From positions 19,468 through 83,467 of IMG/VR virus record IMGVR_UViG_3300025872_000046: 64,000 nucleotides of DNA; one strand, 5' to 3'. The position numbers were made by a program, and so were the translations under genes. The notes beneath the pieces were generated by a model. It was not told the origin of the DNA and did no database searches. It saw only the letters and a program-made list of their open reading frames with translations. Positions 33,751 to 43,097 of the stretch are shown here, piece after piece; within the stretch, counting starts at the first letter, position 1; each line of letters begins with the position of its first letter. The DNA comes from a virus.

Positions 33751-34392
33751 TTGAACTGGTTCACCAGCGACCTCCACCTGAACCATGAGAACATTCTGAA
33801 ATACTGCTCCCGCCCCTTCGAGTCTCTGGGAGCCATGAATGCCGCGCTAATCGAGCGCTGGAATGAGACGGTCAAAGAGGAAGACACTGTGTACGTCGTC
33901 GGTGACGTATTTCTCGGAGATGCAGGGGCGGGAGCGGGACTAGTGAGGAAGCTTCGGGGCAAGAAGATCCTCATCAGGGGAAACCACGACAGGTCTCATC
34001 GGACTATGCTCGATTCGGGCTTTGACGAGGTCTGGCAACGGAAGACCATCAGTCTCCTCGATGGAAGGAGCGCTCTCCTCTGTCACAAGCCACTGCCAGA
34101 GTCTGTCCTCGACCACGTTGCTCTACAGATTCACGGTCATCGACACGAAGGTCCCGTCGTCAGCGGCAAGAGAGTGAACGTCTGCGTGGATCTCTGGGGC
34201 TATCGACCAATCTCAGAGAGTGAAATCTGCTCCCTTCGTCTCGGACCGAAGGGTCCCGGGAGCGTGACCGCCGAGGTCGTGGGCGACATGATAGAGATAA
34301 AAGCCTCAGTGAAAAAGGAGGACATGGATGGTCTCCTCGACCATCTCCAGTGTTTCTCCCGTACAATCTGGGATAACAAGAGGAAGGAGTAA
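33751..34392 (+). CDS. Calcineurin-like metallophosphoesterase
   Basis: It encodes 213 residues from TTG one base after the previous stop; the motif begins at once (NWFTSDLHLNH), so upstream starts are unnecessary. VYVVGDVFLG, LIRGNHD, LLCHKPLP and LQIHGHRHEG complete the DxH...GDxx...GNHD...H...GHxH set that binds two metals. NVCVDLWGYRPIS matches the common phage subfamily. It would hydrolyse a phosphomonoester or phosphodiester; the substrate is unknown. Confidence 0.85.
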   Translation: MNWFTSDLHLNHENILKYCSRPFESLGAMNAALIERWNETVKEEDTVYVVGDVFLGDAGAGAGLVRKLRGKKILIRGNHDRSHRTMLDSGFDEVWQRKTISLLDGRSALLCHKPLPESVLDHVALQIHGHRHEGPVVSGKRVNVCVDLWGYRPISESEICSLRLGPKGPGSVTAEVVGDMIEIKASVKKEDMDGLLDHLQCFSRTIWDNKRKE

Positions 34393-34401
34393 AGGATATC
34401 C

Positions 34402-34632
34402 ATGGCTCTCTCACCCGAGAACATCCAGATCATCAGAGAGAAGGCCCGCGAGGCGGGTGATCACCTGAAGGGCAGGCTGCCGCCATGCAAGTTTTTGAAG
34501 GTTCGGAACTCATATGCGCACATTTACGAGCGCCTGAAGTCGCGCCTCGGTCGAAGCTATAAGGACTGCGACGATTCTGAGGTCCCCCGTATACTCGAGA
34601 TGATCGAGTGGTATCGTAATAACCCCTGCTGA
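34402..34632 (+). CDS. Small hypothetical protein
   Basis: It encodes 76 residues, basic and helical, with two Cys (PPCKFLK, KDCDD) and a C-terminal WYRNNPC. No recognised domain. It starts 9 bases after the phosphoesterase gene. Confidence 0.6.
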   Translation: MALSPENIQIIREKAREAGDHLKGRLPPCKFLKVRNSYAHIYERLKSRLGRSYKDCDDSEVPRILEMIEWYRNNPC

Positions 34633-34641
34633 GGAAAAATC

Positions 34642-34848
34642 ATGGAAGCCGGAAAGACCAGAGTTCGAGTGATTGATGAGTACGGCAATAAGTGCGCCGT
34701 TGGTACCTACTACGGGCAGGGAGTGCCCGCTGCTGAGGTGAAGGCCGAGCGACCGCACCTCATCCACTACGCCGTCCTCGTTGGGAATGAGCTTCGCTAC
34801 TATGCGACGGGTTTCCACACCCTGCAGCTCGCTCCCAGCGGCGAATGA
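34642..34848 (+). CDS. Small hypothetical protein
   Basis: It encodes 68 residues with a beta-rich pattern (TRVRVIDEYGNKCAVGTYYG) and GAGGAAA upstream. The next gene overlaps its stop (ATGA). No family recognised. Confidence 0.6.
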   Translation: MEAGKTRVRVIDEYGNKCAVGTYYGQGVPAAEVKAERPHLIHYAVLVGNELRYYATGFHTLQLAPSGE

Positions 34849-35045
34849 AGCCGGGGGACGTTGTCCGCTTCATAGCAGGCAGCCCAGAGGTTCTCTACGT
34901 GGTCCTGAAGGGTCCGTACGAACACTCTGAACTGTCTCAGTTTCGCATCACTGAGGTGAGCGTCGTCTACGACGTCTACTCAGCGGGCGGAGGCGTGTTC
35001 ACTGCCGTGAAGCGTGAGCTGTTGGAAATTGTCAAGCGCTGCTGA
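34845..35045 (+). CDS. Small SH3-like hypothetical protein
   Basis: It encodes 66 residues. MKPGDVVRFIAGSPEVLYVV has the look of a small SH3-like beta-barrel (PGDVVR). Function unknown. Its stop region holds the -35 box for dnaE. Confidence 0.58.
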   Translation: MKPGDVVRFIAGSPEVLYVVLKGPYEHSELSQFRITEVSVVYDVYSAGGGVFTAVKRELLEIVKRC

Positions 35046-35070
35046 ACACATCACACCTCAATTCTACAGT
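35042..35070 (+). promoter_or_regulatory. Candidate promoter of the DnaE-type polymerase gene
   Basis: CTGAAC, 17-base spacer, TACAGT; AAGGAG and ATG 35089 follow. The -35 box matches that of the SSB gene. Confidence 0.55.
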
Positions 35071-35088
35071 ATCTCTCAAGGAGAAAGA

Positions 35089-38000
35089 ATGGTGAATCCG
35101 CCCTCTCGATTCGTGGGTCTACACTCTCACGACGGTGCGAGTACTTTTGACGGTCTAAGCTTGCCGCAAGAGCACATCGACTTCTGTCGTGAGAACGGAC
35201 TAGACGCTTGGTCGATGACGAACCACGGTCACATGAACTCCTTCGGCCACGCCTGGCTTCATACTGATAAGCTGCGGAAGGCTGGCGGCAACTTCAAGCT
35301 CATTCCGGGCTGCGAGATGTACCTCCACCCAGACCTTGATGAGTGGAGACGAGATCTCGACCGCTCGAAGGGAATCGTGAATGAGGACGTCATCACTCCC
35401 CTCTCTGCTGAGAAGGACGAGAATGATGAGACGACTGCGGTGACTGTCGAGGAGGTCGCCTCTCTCACGATGGAGAATGAGGAGGAGACTAAGTCAACGA
35501 AGTTCTACAACCCTGTGACACGTCGACACCACCTTGTTGTCATTCCGAAGACCTCTGCAGCGCTGGAGAGGTTGTTCGGTCTCGTGTCGAAGTCGTACTC
35601 CGATGGTTTCTACCGTTTCCCACGCATCGATTACAAGATGCTGAAGGAAGCTGCGAAGGGCGACTTCTTCGTCTCGACTGCCTGCATCGGCGGGCCTCTC
35701 GCCTGGGAAGTCTTCCAGGAGATGCAGGGTGTAGAATTTGACCAGCTCAGCTGGCGTCTTCTCGATGACAAGAGTCTAATGAACAGGACCATGTCCCGAA
35801 TCGGTTCAACCTGGGACCGGATCGTCGATGCCGTCGGTCGCGAGAATGCTCACCTCGAGCTCCAGTTCAACAAGCTTCCGGCCCAGCACTTGGCGAATCG
35901 AGCCCTCATCGAATTTGCCCGACGTGAGGGGATCACCGACAAGCTCGTGGTCACCTGTGACTCTCACTACGCACGTCCTGAGCACTGGCGTGAACGTGAG
36001 ATCTACAAGAAGCTCGGCCGGCTCAACTTCGAGGCGTTCAATCCTGACTCTCTTCCAAAGTCGAAGGACGAGCTCAAGTGCGAACTCTACCCGAAGAATG
36101 CGAAGCAGGTCTGGGAGACCTACATGGAGACCCGCGGCGAGGCGGATTTCTATGATGACGTGATGGTGAAGGACGCCGTGGAGCGGACCTGGGACATCGC
36201 TCACAATTCGATTGGAGACGTCCAGCCCGATAAGTCTGTCAAGCTTCCGACCTACATCATCCCCGAGGGGAAGACGGCGATCGAGGCTCTCACGGAATCC
36301 GTGAAGGAGGGGCTGAAGAAGAAAGGGCTCCACACGAACAAGGAGTATGTCCAACGCGCAGTTTACGAGCTGAAGGTCATCAAGGACAAGGACTTCGCCT
36401 CGTACTTCCTCACGATGAAGGAGATCATCGGCCTCGCAAAGACAAAGATGTTCGTCGGTCCCGGTCGAGGTTCGGCTGCCGGTTCGGTTGTCTGCTACGT
36501 TCTCGGCATCACTGACGTGGATCCGATCAAGTACGATCTCCTCTTCGAGCGGTTCCTCTCTCCTGACCGTGAGGGCTTGCCTGACATCGATACCGACATC
36601 GAGAACCGAGACCAGCTCCTCGATCTGCTCAGGACCAACTTCGGCACTGAGAACATCATTCCGATCTCGAACTACAACACCTTCAAGCTCAAGTCTCTCA
36701 TTCGAGACATCTCGAGGTTCTACGGTCTTCCCCTCGATGAGGTGAACGAGGCGTTGAAGACGGTCGACGTGGATGTCGTCAATGCGACGAAGAAGGTCGG
36801 TGACGATAAGAACCTCTTCGTCCTCACCTACGAAGACTCTTATGAGCACTCGAAGCCGTTCAAGGACTTCATCGATCGGTATCCTCACATTGGCGAGAGC
36901 GTCAAGGTCCTCTTCAGGCAGAACAAGTCGCTCGGTCGTCATGCGGGTGGCGTAATCGTTTCCGAGAGGATCTCTGAGCGGATGCCCCTCATCGCCGCCA
37001 GAGGCGAGCAGCAGACCCCTTGGGTCGAGGGCATGAACTACAAGCACCTCGAAATGCTTGGGTGGGTGAAGTTCGACCTCCTCGGTCTTGAAACTCTGCG
37101 AATCATTCGACGTTCGATCGAGCTCATCCTCCGTCGTCACAAGGGAATTGAGAACCCGACGTTCGATCAGGTTCGAGCCTGGTTCGATGAGAACATGGCG
37201 AACGAGGTGATCGACTTCAACGACCAGAAGGTGTATGAGAACGTCTACCACCAGGCGACGAAGCGCACTCCAGGAGTCTTCCAGCTCACTTCCGGTGGAG
37301 CCCAACGACTCTTCCAGAAGGCGAAGCCGAGGTCTCTCGTTGACATCGCTACACTAACTTCGATCTATCGTCCCGGTCCCCTCGCAGCACACGTTGACAA
37401 GCTCTACCTCGAGGCGAAGGCGAATCCCTACGCGATCGACTACAAGCACCCTCTCATCAAGCAGGTACTCGAACCGACATTCGGCTGCATCATCTTCCAG
37501 GAACAGCTGATGGCCCTCTGTAACGTGGTGGCCGGGTTCCCGAAGTCAGAGTGCGACAAGGTCCGAAAGAACATCCTGAAGCGTCAGGGCGGCAATCCTG
37601 AAGAGTCGATGAAGAAGGCGAAGGCGATGAAGGATTCCTTCGTCCAGGGCGCAGTGAAGAACGGAGTGAAGGAGGACATCGCCTCGAAGCTCTGGGATGA
37701 TATTCTCTTCTTCGCAGGTTACGGGTTCAACGCATCTCACGCAATCTCCTACGCGATGGACTCCTACTACTGCGCCTGGCTGCTCACCTACTACGAGGCT
37801 GAGTGGCTCTGCGCATACATGGAGTCCATGATCGGCAGCCCAGAGGCGAGGGCAAAGGCGATCGCTGACATCAAGTCCTTCGGGTATGAGATCGGCAAGG
37901 TCGACATCAACGAATCTGGAATGGACTGGGAGATCTCAAAGACGAGGAAGTCATTCATCCCCTCATTCTCCACTCTGAAGTCTGTCGGTCGAGCGGCGAT

Positions 38001-38658
38001 TGAGGAGATCCTTGAGTTCCGACCCTACACTGACGTGAAGAGCCTCCTCTATGATGATCGAGGAATCTGGAAGAACTCGAAGTTCAACCGACGGGCCCTC
38101 GAGGCGCTGATCAAGATGGGAGCCTTCGAGTCTCTGCCCTTCGTCGGCCCCGGTTGCTTCTTCAGCTCCTACAAGCACATGTACCACTGCATCATTGAGA
38201 ACCAGCACCTCATCAGGAAGGCGACGAAGAAGGACCCGCAGATGGGTTGGAAGAAGCTGCAGGAAATTGCGGTGGAGACGTGGGGCATGGAAGAATGGAC
38301 AAGGCGAGAGCTTGCCCTCTTCCAGAAGGAGATCGTTGGCTCTGTCGATGCGGTGAGCCTCATCCCTAATGATGTGAGAGAGCGCCTCGAGAAGAACGAC
38401 GTGAGGTCCACTGATCACTGGACAGCGCTCGACCTCTACTGGTTCGTGGTGAAGGCAACGACAATGAAGAAGACAAAGAAGGGCAAGCCCTATCTCCTCC
38501 TCGATGTCGTCGGTGAGTCTGGCATCTCGAAGCGGATGTACATGTGGGACTGGGACGGTCGGGCAGAGTTCGAACCTTACACTGCGTGCCTCGGTGAGGT
38601 TGACAGCTCTGACTTTGGGCTTAGTGTTCGATTGCGCAAGATGAAAATCTTGGGGTGA
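35089..38658 (+). CDS. dnaE: DNA polymerase III alpha-type replicase (DnaE-like)
   Basis: It has 1189 residues; ATG 35089 follows AAGGAG. The N-terminal PHP domain begins LHSHDGASTFDG, and the TDHG motif of active PHP sites reads TNHG, so it is probably not catalytic. The polymerase core has GPGRGSAAGSVVCYVLGI and LPDIDTDIENR (residues ~497-507) with two catalytic Asp. Next come GVIVSERI, KFDLLGLETL, GVFQLTSGGAQRLF and CIIFQEQLM, then FNASHAISYAM. A C-terminal OB-like region (KKGKPYLLLDVVGE) follows. It would be the processive replicase. No proofreading epsilon-type exonuclease or clamp gene was recognised in this window. The enzyme coexists with a small family-A polymerase. Confidence 0.95.
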   Translation: MVNPPSRFVGLHSHDGASTFDGLSLPQEHIDFCRENGLDAWSMTNHGHMNSFGHAWLHTDKLRKAGGNFKLIPGCEMYLHPDLDEWRRDLDRSKGIVNEDVITPLSAEKDENDETTAVTVEEVASLTMENEEETKSTKFYNPVTRRHHLVVIPKTSAALERLFGLVSKSYSDGFYRFPRIDYKMLKEAAKGDFFVSTACIGGPLAWEVFQEMQGVEFDQLSWRLLDDKSLMNRTMSRIGSTWDRIVDAVGRENAHLELQFNKLPAQHLANRALIEFARREGITDKLVVTCDSHYARPEHWREREIYKKLGRLNFEAFNPDSLPKSKDELKCELYPKNAKQVWETYMETRGEADFYDDVMVKDAVERTWDIAHNSIGDVQPDKSVKLPTYIIPEGKTAIEALTESVKEGLKKKGLHTNKEYVQRAVYELKVIKDKDFASYFLTMKEIIGLAKTKMFVGPGRGSAAGSVVCYVLGITDVDPIKYDLLFERFLSPDREGLPDIDTDIENRDQLLDLLRTNFGTENIIPISNYNTFKLKSLIRDISRFYGLPLDEVNEALKTVDVDVVNATKKVGDDKNLFVLTYEDSYEHSKPFKDFIDRYPHIGESVKVLFRQNKSLGRHAGGVIVSERISERMPLIAARGEQQTPWVEGMNYKHLEMLGWVKFDLLGLETLRIIRRSIELILRRHKGIENPTFDQVRAWFDENMANEVIDFNDQKVYENVYHQATKRTPGVFQLTSGGAQRLFQKAKPRSLVDIATLTSIYRPGPLAAHVDKLYLEAKANPYAIDYKHPLIKQVLEPTFGCIIFQEQLMALCNVVAGFPKSECDKVRKNILKRQGGNPEESMKKAKAMKDSFVQGAVKNGVKEDIASKLWDDILFFAGYGFNASHAISYAMDSYYCAWLLTYYEAEWLCAYMESMIGSPEARAKAIADIKSFGYEIGKVDINESGMDWEISKTRKSFIPSFSTLKSVGRAAIEEILEFRPYTDVKSLLYDDRGIWKNSKFNRRALEALIKMGAFESLPFVGPGCFFSSYKHMYHCIIENQHLIRKATKKDPQMGWKKLQEIAVETWGMEEWTRRELALFQKEIVGSVDAVSLIPNDVRERLEKNDVRSTDHWTALDLYWFVVKATTMKKTKKGKPYLLLDVVGESGISKRMYMWDWDGRAEFEPYTACLGEVDSSDFGLSVRLRKMKILG

Positions 38659-38686
38659 TTGATAGAATGAATCTGAAGGAGAAAGT

Positions 38687-39754
38687 ATGAAGATCGGTTA
38701 CAGCTTCTGGGGTTACCTCACGCCGTTTGAGGAGAACAACATCGTTGCGACACCTGACGGCGAACGTGGCAACCGGGTTGACTTCGTTGATGAGATGTTG
38801 AAGCGTGGCCACAAGGTCACAAGGCTCCAAATCCAAAGAGATGAGAAGCCATACAAGGGCGTTGAGCTCCACGCCGACGGCGGGTTTCCTGATGTCGATG
38901 TCGCTTACTTTGAGTGGCGTTGGCCAACTTGGAAGAATGATGTCTCAATCGGTGGAGACAAGGCAACCGAGCCAGACTATCGACGGCAGATGGCTTGCCT
39001 CGAGCACTATCACAGCAGGGGCGTGCCCATCATCATCCACGACGGCGACCTCAAGATGACTCCCGAAGAGGAGCTCATGTTTCCCAACGCAGTCCTCACC
39101 GATGCTTGCGTCAATTCCAGAGTGCAGACTCGAAAGAGATTGACGCTTCCGTGGTGCAATTATCTCAATCGTCGACTGAAGACAGTCCCTTACTCGTACA
39201 ACTACACTTATGTGGGCAACAACTACGAGCGCGACAAGCAGTTCAAGAAGTACTACGGCATGCCCGCTCGGGGCCTCCGCGACCGGGGCGTCCAGACGAT
39301 GGTCCACGGCAACTGGCTCGAACGCAGTCCAGAGCGCAGGGATCCTGCTGAGCTCCTCACGGAAAATCCCTACGTCTCGTTCGGTGGACGTCTCGCATAC
39401 AACGAGATCTTCGATGCCTTCAACCGTTCCATCGCGGTGACTCACATCACGAAGGATGAGTACACTCCATACGGCAACATCACTGGTCGCTTCATGGAGT
39501 CCGTCATGGCTGGCACCGTGGCTCTCATCCCGAGCGAGTACATCCACGCTCGTCCGGTGGGTCTCGGTGAGTTCGTCGTTGACAGTCCAGAAGACATCAT
39601 CCGCTGCGTCAACATCCTCAACAACATGTCTGCCAATGACCGGCACCAGATTGTGCAGGAACAGGAACGCGCTCTACGTAAGGTTGTAGACATTCGACCT
39701 GAGCATAGAGTTGATATCATCGAGGCAGTTGCCAAGGGAGAGATCAAGGCATGA
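38687..39754 (+). CDS. Glycosyltransferase-like protein (GT-B type)
   Basis: It encodes 355 residues with GAAGGAG upstream. The N-terminal half has a Rossmann-like start (MKIGYSFWGYL...RGHKVTRLQ) and PIIIHDGDLKM. The C-terminal half has VSFGGRLAYNEIFDAF and YGNITGRFMESVMAGTVALI, a late GT-B pattern where the donor sugar nucleotide binds, then a helical end. Its stop overlaps the kinase gene (ATGA). Operon neighbours are a dNMP kinase and a ThyA-family enzyme, so DNA-base glycosylation is one candidate job; host-surface or protein glycosylation is the alternative. Confidence 0.65.
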   Translation: MKIGYSFWGYLTPFEENNIVATPDGERGNRVDFVDEMLKRGHKVTRLQIQRDEKPYKGVELHADGGFPDVDVAYFEWRWPTWKNDVSIGGDKATEPDYRRQMACLEHYHSRGVPIIIHDGDLKMTPEEELMFPNAVLTDACVNSRVQTRKRLTLPWCNYLNRRLKTVPYSYNYTYVGNNYERDKQFKKYYGMPARGLRDRGVQTMVHGNWLERSPERRDPAELLTENPYVSFGGRLAYNEIFDAFNRSIAVTHITKDEYTPYGNITGRFMESVMAGTVALIPSEYIHARPVGLGEFVVDSPEDIIRCVNILNNMSANDRHQIVQEQERALRKVVDIRPEHRVDIIEAVAKGEIKA

Positions 39755-40278
39755 AAAGAAATGTTCTATGCAGTTTCGAGGGTGTGGACCGAACGGGAAA
39801 GTCGGAGATTGCTCAAGAGCTCTCTCGACAGCTCGGAGTCCCATACTTCAAGAATACGGGTGAGTGGTCAACAGACCTCAAGGACCCATCATATTTCAAG
39901 AATCTTCTCGTCTATGGCGGCACGTTCCTCATCGACTTCATCCACCAGACGCAGCCTGATGCGATCCTTGATCGGCACTATCCGTCAGAGTGGGTCTACT
40001 CTCGCTTCTTCAATCGTGAGACGAACGAGGAAGTTGTCCGTAAGATTGACGAGAAGTTTGCTGAAGCGGGCGGCAAGATTATCCTTTGCCGCCGCAAGAG
40101 CTACAATGGGATCCAGGATGACCTTCATACCTACGTTGACAGTAACGTTCTCGAGGGGCTCGATCGGCTTTACGATGAGTTCACGAAGTGGACAAAGTGC
40201 CCGGTCCTCACGGTCTGGGTCGATGATGAAGACCTCAGCCGTGAAGTGAAGGAAATTCGGGAGTGGTTGAGCGCATGA
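39751..40278 (+). CDS. Deoxynucleoside-monophosphate (thymidylate-type) kinase
   Basis: It has 175 residues. The P-loop is CSFEGVDRTGKSEIA, with LDRHYPSEWVYSRFF carrying the DR(Y/H) motif and IILCRRK a later strand. These fit the dTMP kinase superfamily. It would convert dTMP, or a modified dCMP made by the next gene, to the diphosphate. It overlaps both neighbours by ATGA. Confidence 0.8.
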   Translation: MKRNVLCSFEGVDRTGKSEIAQELSRQLGVPYFKNTGEWSTDLKDPSYFKNLLVYGGTFLIDFIHQTQPDAILDRHYPSEWVYSRFFNRETNEEVVRKIDEKFAEAGGKIILCRRKSYNGIQDDLHTYVDSNVLEGLDRLYDEFTKWTKCPVLTVWVDDEDLSREVKEIREWLSA

Positions 40279-41231
40279 AGTCGTATGAAAGTTTCACTCG
40301 AGCCTACGTGGACCTCTGTCGTCTCATCAGAGATGAACATGAGTTTGAGTCGGCCCCTCGGGGGATGAAGATAAAGGAGAGCCTCGGTGTCCAGTTTCGT
40401 ATCAAGAATCCTCGCGACCGTCTCCCTCTGGTTGCGGCTCGAAACTTCTCGGCCGCGTACTTCGTTGCGGAAACGCTCTGGTACCTGTCAGGATCCGATT
40501 CCACTGCATGGATCTCCCGGTACGCTTCCTTCTGGAAGAACATCACAGACGACGGTGTGACGGCGAACTCCGCCTACGGTGCTCGAATCTTCCGTCCGCA
40601 TGACAGGATTGCTAACAGAGGAATTGTGCAGTGGGATTACGTGAAGGAGGAGCTCCGAAAGGACCCTGACTCCCGTCGAGCGGTCATCCACATCAGGACC
40701 CCGGACGACTCCCTCCACGCAGTGAAGGATGTCCCATGCACTCTCGCCCTCCAGTTCTTCATCCGTGAGGGCAAGCTTCATCTCCACGTCAACATGCGAT
40801 CCAGCGACATCATCCTCGGGATCGCTTATGATGTCCCTGCTTTCACGATGATGCAGGAGATCATGGCAAACGAGCTGGGCGTCGGTCTTGGTGAGTACGT
40901 CCACACTTCAAACTCTCTTCACTGTTATGAAAGAGACTTTGAGATGCTGGACGCAATCGCTAATGACGAGGATGCGAAAGGTTGTCCCATGATGCCCCTG
41001 CCTGAAGTCTTCCCAACAGAGAAGCTTCTTGCCTATGAAGGGATGGTCTGGGGTTTGGGCGAGGCTGAGCTTAGGGACGGAGTCCACGAGATGGGAAGAG
41101 AAGAACAGCTCGTGAGAGACTGGACGCTGGTTCTTGGAAGTTTCAGAGCGAGGAAGCTGAAGGATGATCGACTCGCAAAGATCCAGCTTCTTTCTACTTC
41201 TGACAGAGTTTACCACTTCTACAATAGGTGA
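40275..41231 (+). CDS. ThyA-family enzyme, likely dCMP methylase/hydroxymethylase type
   Basis: It encodes 318 residues; ATG overlaps the kinase stop. Family residues are intact: Glu66 in AETLWYL, catalytic Cys155 in DVPCTLALQF, RSSD (175-178), and SLHCY (His216, Tyr218). The position that is Asn177 in E. coli thymidylate synthase is Asp186 here (LGIAYDVPAF). Asn prefers dUMP; Asp at this site is found in T4 dCMP hydroxymethylase and makes thymidylate synthase accept dCMP. With ThyX encoded separately, an enzyme making 5-hydroxymethyl- or 5-methyl-dCMP is the better reading. Ordinary thymidylate synthesis is not excluded. Confidence 0.85.
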   Translation: MKSYESFTRAYVDLCRLIRDEHEFESAPRGMKIKESLGVQFRIKNPRDRLPLVAARNFSAAYFVAETLWYLSGSDSTAWISRYASFWKNITDDGVTANSAYGARIFRPHDRIANRGIVQWDYVKEELRKDPDSRRAVIHIRTPDDSLHAVKDVPCTLALQFFIREGKLHLHVNMRSSDIILGIAYDVPAFTMMQEIMANELGVGLGEYVHTSNSLHCYERDFEMLDAIANDEDAKGCPMMPLPEVFPTEKLLAYEGMVWGLGEAELRDGVHEMGREEQLVRDWTLVLGSFRARKLKDDRLAKIQLLSTSDRVYHFYNR

Positions 41232-41234
41232 GAT

Positions 41235-42230
41235 ATGAAAGCGCTAGTTACTGGTGGGGCAGGTTTTATCGGGTCCAATCTAGTTCACAGTCTTGTGCAA
41301 CTTGGCTGGACTGTCGATGTTGTCGATGACATGTCAAACGGCAGGATTGAATTTCTCGAAGGTGTCAATTTTCGAGTAGTCCCTGGGTTCCTGCTGGATC
41401 AATATGAAGAAAAGTATGAGCCCAATCGAGAAGGGCAGGTTCTTGTTGTCGAGGCTGACATGGAGATTCCCGGGATCCTCAAGAGAATCAGCGCGGGCAA
41501 GTATGACACTGTTTTTCATCTCGCGGCAAACCCACGAGTAGAGTACACTGTACAGCATCCGGCTGCGACGACTGACGTGAACTGCACACGGACGCTCTCG
41601 CTTCTTGAGGCAGTGCAAACTTCTCCAACTCCTGTCCGCTTTGTCTTCTCTTCGACCTGCGCAGTGTACGGCGATGCGAAGATCATCCCCACGAGCGAGA
41701 GCGCTGAGAAGCTGCCACTCTCCCCATACGGTCTGCAGAAGTCCTACGTTGAGGACTACATTCACATCGCAAATCGCCTGCACGGTCTCGACGCTGTCTG
41801 CCTGCGTTACTTCAATGTCTACGGTCCTCGACAGGTTGCCGACTCGGCTTACGCAACAGCGATTACGGCATGGTGCAATCGAGTGAAGGAGGGTAAGCCT
41901 CTCCGTTCTGATGGCGACGGTGAACAGTCACGTGACATGGTGTTTGTTGGTGACATTGTAGGGGCGAACATTCTCGCCGCGACAAGGGTCGAGAAGTTCA
42001 ACGGTGAGCGCATCAACATCGGAGCTGGTGAGAGATTCACGAACAATAAGATCCTCAACATGTTTCGTGAGCGCTTCAAGGACATTGAGATCGTTCACGC
42101 TCCCCCTCGACCGGGTGACGTTCGACACACTCTGAGTGACATTCGATACGCTGGAGAGCAGCTCGGATACACACCGCAGACCAAGTTCGAAGACGGACTC
42201 AGGCTCACCTGGGAATGGTGGGGTCTCTAA
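41235..42230 (+). CDS. NAD-dependent sugar-nucleotide epimerase/dehydratase
   Basis: It has 331 residues. TGGAGFIGSNLV is the NAD-binding GxxGxxG, FVFSSTCAVYG holds the catalytic Ser/Thr, and SPYGLQKSYVE the YxxxK pair. RYFNVYGPRQ and a C-terminal substrate-binding part fit extended SDR enzymes acting on UDP- or GDP-sugars (GalE/WbpP type). It would prepare an activated sugar, possibly for the glycosyltransferase upstream. Confidence 0.85.
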   Translation: MKALVTGGAGFIGSNLVHSLVQLGWTVDVVDDMSNGRIEFLEGVNFRVVPGFLLDQYEEKYEPNREGQVLVVEADMEIPGILKRISAGKYDTVFHLAANPRVEYTVQHPAATTDVNCTRTLSLLEAVQTSPTPVRFVFSSTCAVYGDAKIIPTSESAEKLPLSPYGLQKSYVEDYIHIANRLHGLDAVCLRYFNVYGPRQVADSAYATAITAWCNRVKEGKPLRSDGDGEQSRDMVFVGDIVGANILAATRVEKFNGERINIGAGERFTNNKILNMFRERFKDIEIVHAPPRPGDVRHTLSDIRYAGEQLGYTPQTKFEDGLRLTWEWWGL

Positions 42231-42637
42231 TGGCAGCCCCAAAGGAAGCGTGGACGAGCAGGTCTACCCGAGAATCAAAGCCCTGGGGCGATACAATCGT
42301 CTGGCACGCTCTACAATCGATACATGGCAAGGTGATCACGATACACGAGGGCTGCAGGACGAGCCTGAAGTATCACAACATCAAATCAGAAGTTTTCTTT
42401 GTCCTCAGCGGGACCGTGAGGGTCACTTACGGAAATTCGAGGACTCTGAAGGACAGCGAAAAGCATCCATACAAGACGAACTTACTGAAGACGGGCGATA
42501 CTTTCATCGTCCAATCAGAGTGTCCCTATCGCTTTGAGGCTCTCGAAGACTCCCGTCTCATCGAGGTCGGAGACAGAGTAGACGATACACCCATCAGAGT
42601 CGAGGACGACTATGGCCGTGCGAAGAAAGAGTCATGA
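42230..42637 (+). CDS. Cupin-fold protein (mannose-6-phosphate isomerase C-terminal-like)
   Basis: It encodes 135 residues; ATG overlaps the epimerase stop (TAATG). KPWGDTIVWHA resembles the start of GMP/PMI cupins, with SLKYHNIKSEVFFVLSGTVRV as cupin motif 1 and TGDTFIVQSECPYRF as motif 2. It may isomerise or bind a sugar phosphate or sugar nucleotide with the epimerase. Catalytic status is unclear because motif 1 has few metal ligands. Confidence 0.7.
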   Translation: MAAPKEAWTSRSTRESKPWGDTIVWHALQSIHGKVITIHEGCRTSLKYHNIKSEVFFVLSGTVRVTYGNSRTLKDSEKHPYKTNLLKTGDTFIVQSECPYRFEALEDSRLIEVGDRVDDTPIRVEDDYGRAKKES

Positions 42638-42677
42638 ATCTTCTTTAGCGCATTACCTGCTTTCACTTCGAGGTCTG

Positions 42678-43097
42678 TTACCCTGACAAGTCTGAGAGAA
42701 TGAGACGCGAACCACTCATCCTGCTTCCTGTCTTGCTCCCACTTTCCAACTCTACCAATGTCTCTCGGTTTGCTCGACTCTCTACTCCGTACCTGTCAAG
42801 AAGAGTCTTCTTGATCTTGTCCCTTGTCTCCTTGAGCTGCATCGGGTTTTCTACTCCGTGAAGCTCAAGCATCTTCTTCTTGGCGAGGTTGTACCCCTCC
42901 CTTCCGACCCTGATGGACTCACCCCTGCATCGCCTACTGCAGAAAGTCAATCCGCTGGAGGAGTGACTGGCGTTAGCGGGTCTCTTGTCATAGGTGGTCT
43001 TGCAAAAATCGCATAGATATCGAAGGACGACGTTGATCTGCTTTGACTGCTCACCGTTCTTCTTGACCCTTGGGATCTCGATCCTCTCTATGAACAT
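42678..43097 (-). CDS. Remnant of a homing-endonuclease-type protein
   Basis: It encodes 139 residues on the minus strand, one of only two genes so placed. CDFC...FCSRRC is a zinc-ribbon-like pair. KKKMLELHGVENPMQLKETR followed by KKTLLDRYGVESR is the repeated YG-type DNA-binding module found next to nuclease domains in free-standing phage endonucleases. No GIY-YIG, HNH or PD-(D/E)XK core remains, and the C-terminal ~30 residues (Ser/Gly/Arg-rich) look like readthrough of truncated DNA. It is convergent with the cupin gene and divergent from thymidine kinase, typical of an inserted selfish gene now degraded. Confidence 0.6.
   Translation of the reverse strand: MFIERIEIPRVKKNGEQSKQINVVLRYLCDFCKTTYDKRPANASHSSSGLTFCSRRCRGESIRVGREGYNLAKKKMLELHGVENPMQLKETRDKIKKTLLDRYGVESRANRETLVELESGSKTGSRMSGSRLILSDLSG

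Noticed and set aside
35806-37305. 499-residue open frame on the minus strand
   Set aside because: It lies antisense to the DnaE core and is an artefact of codon bias; its product is Leu/Val/Asp-rich without any domain.
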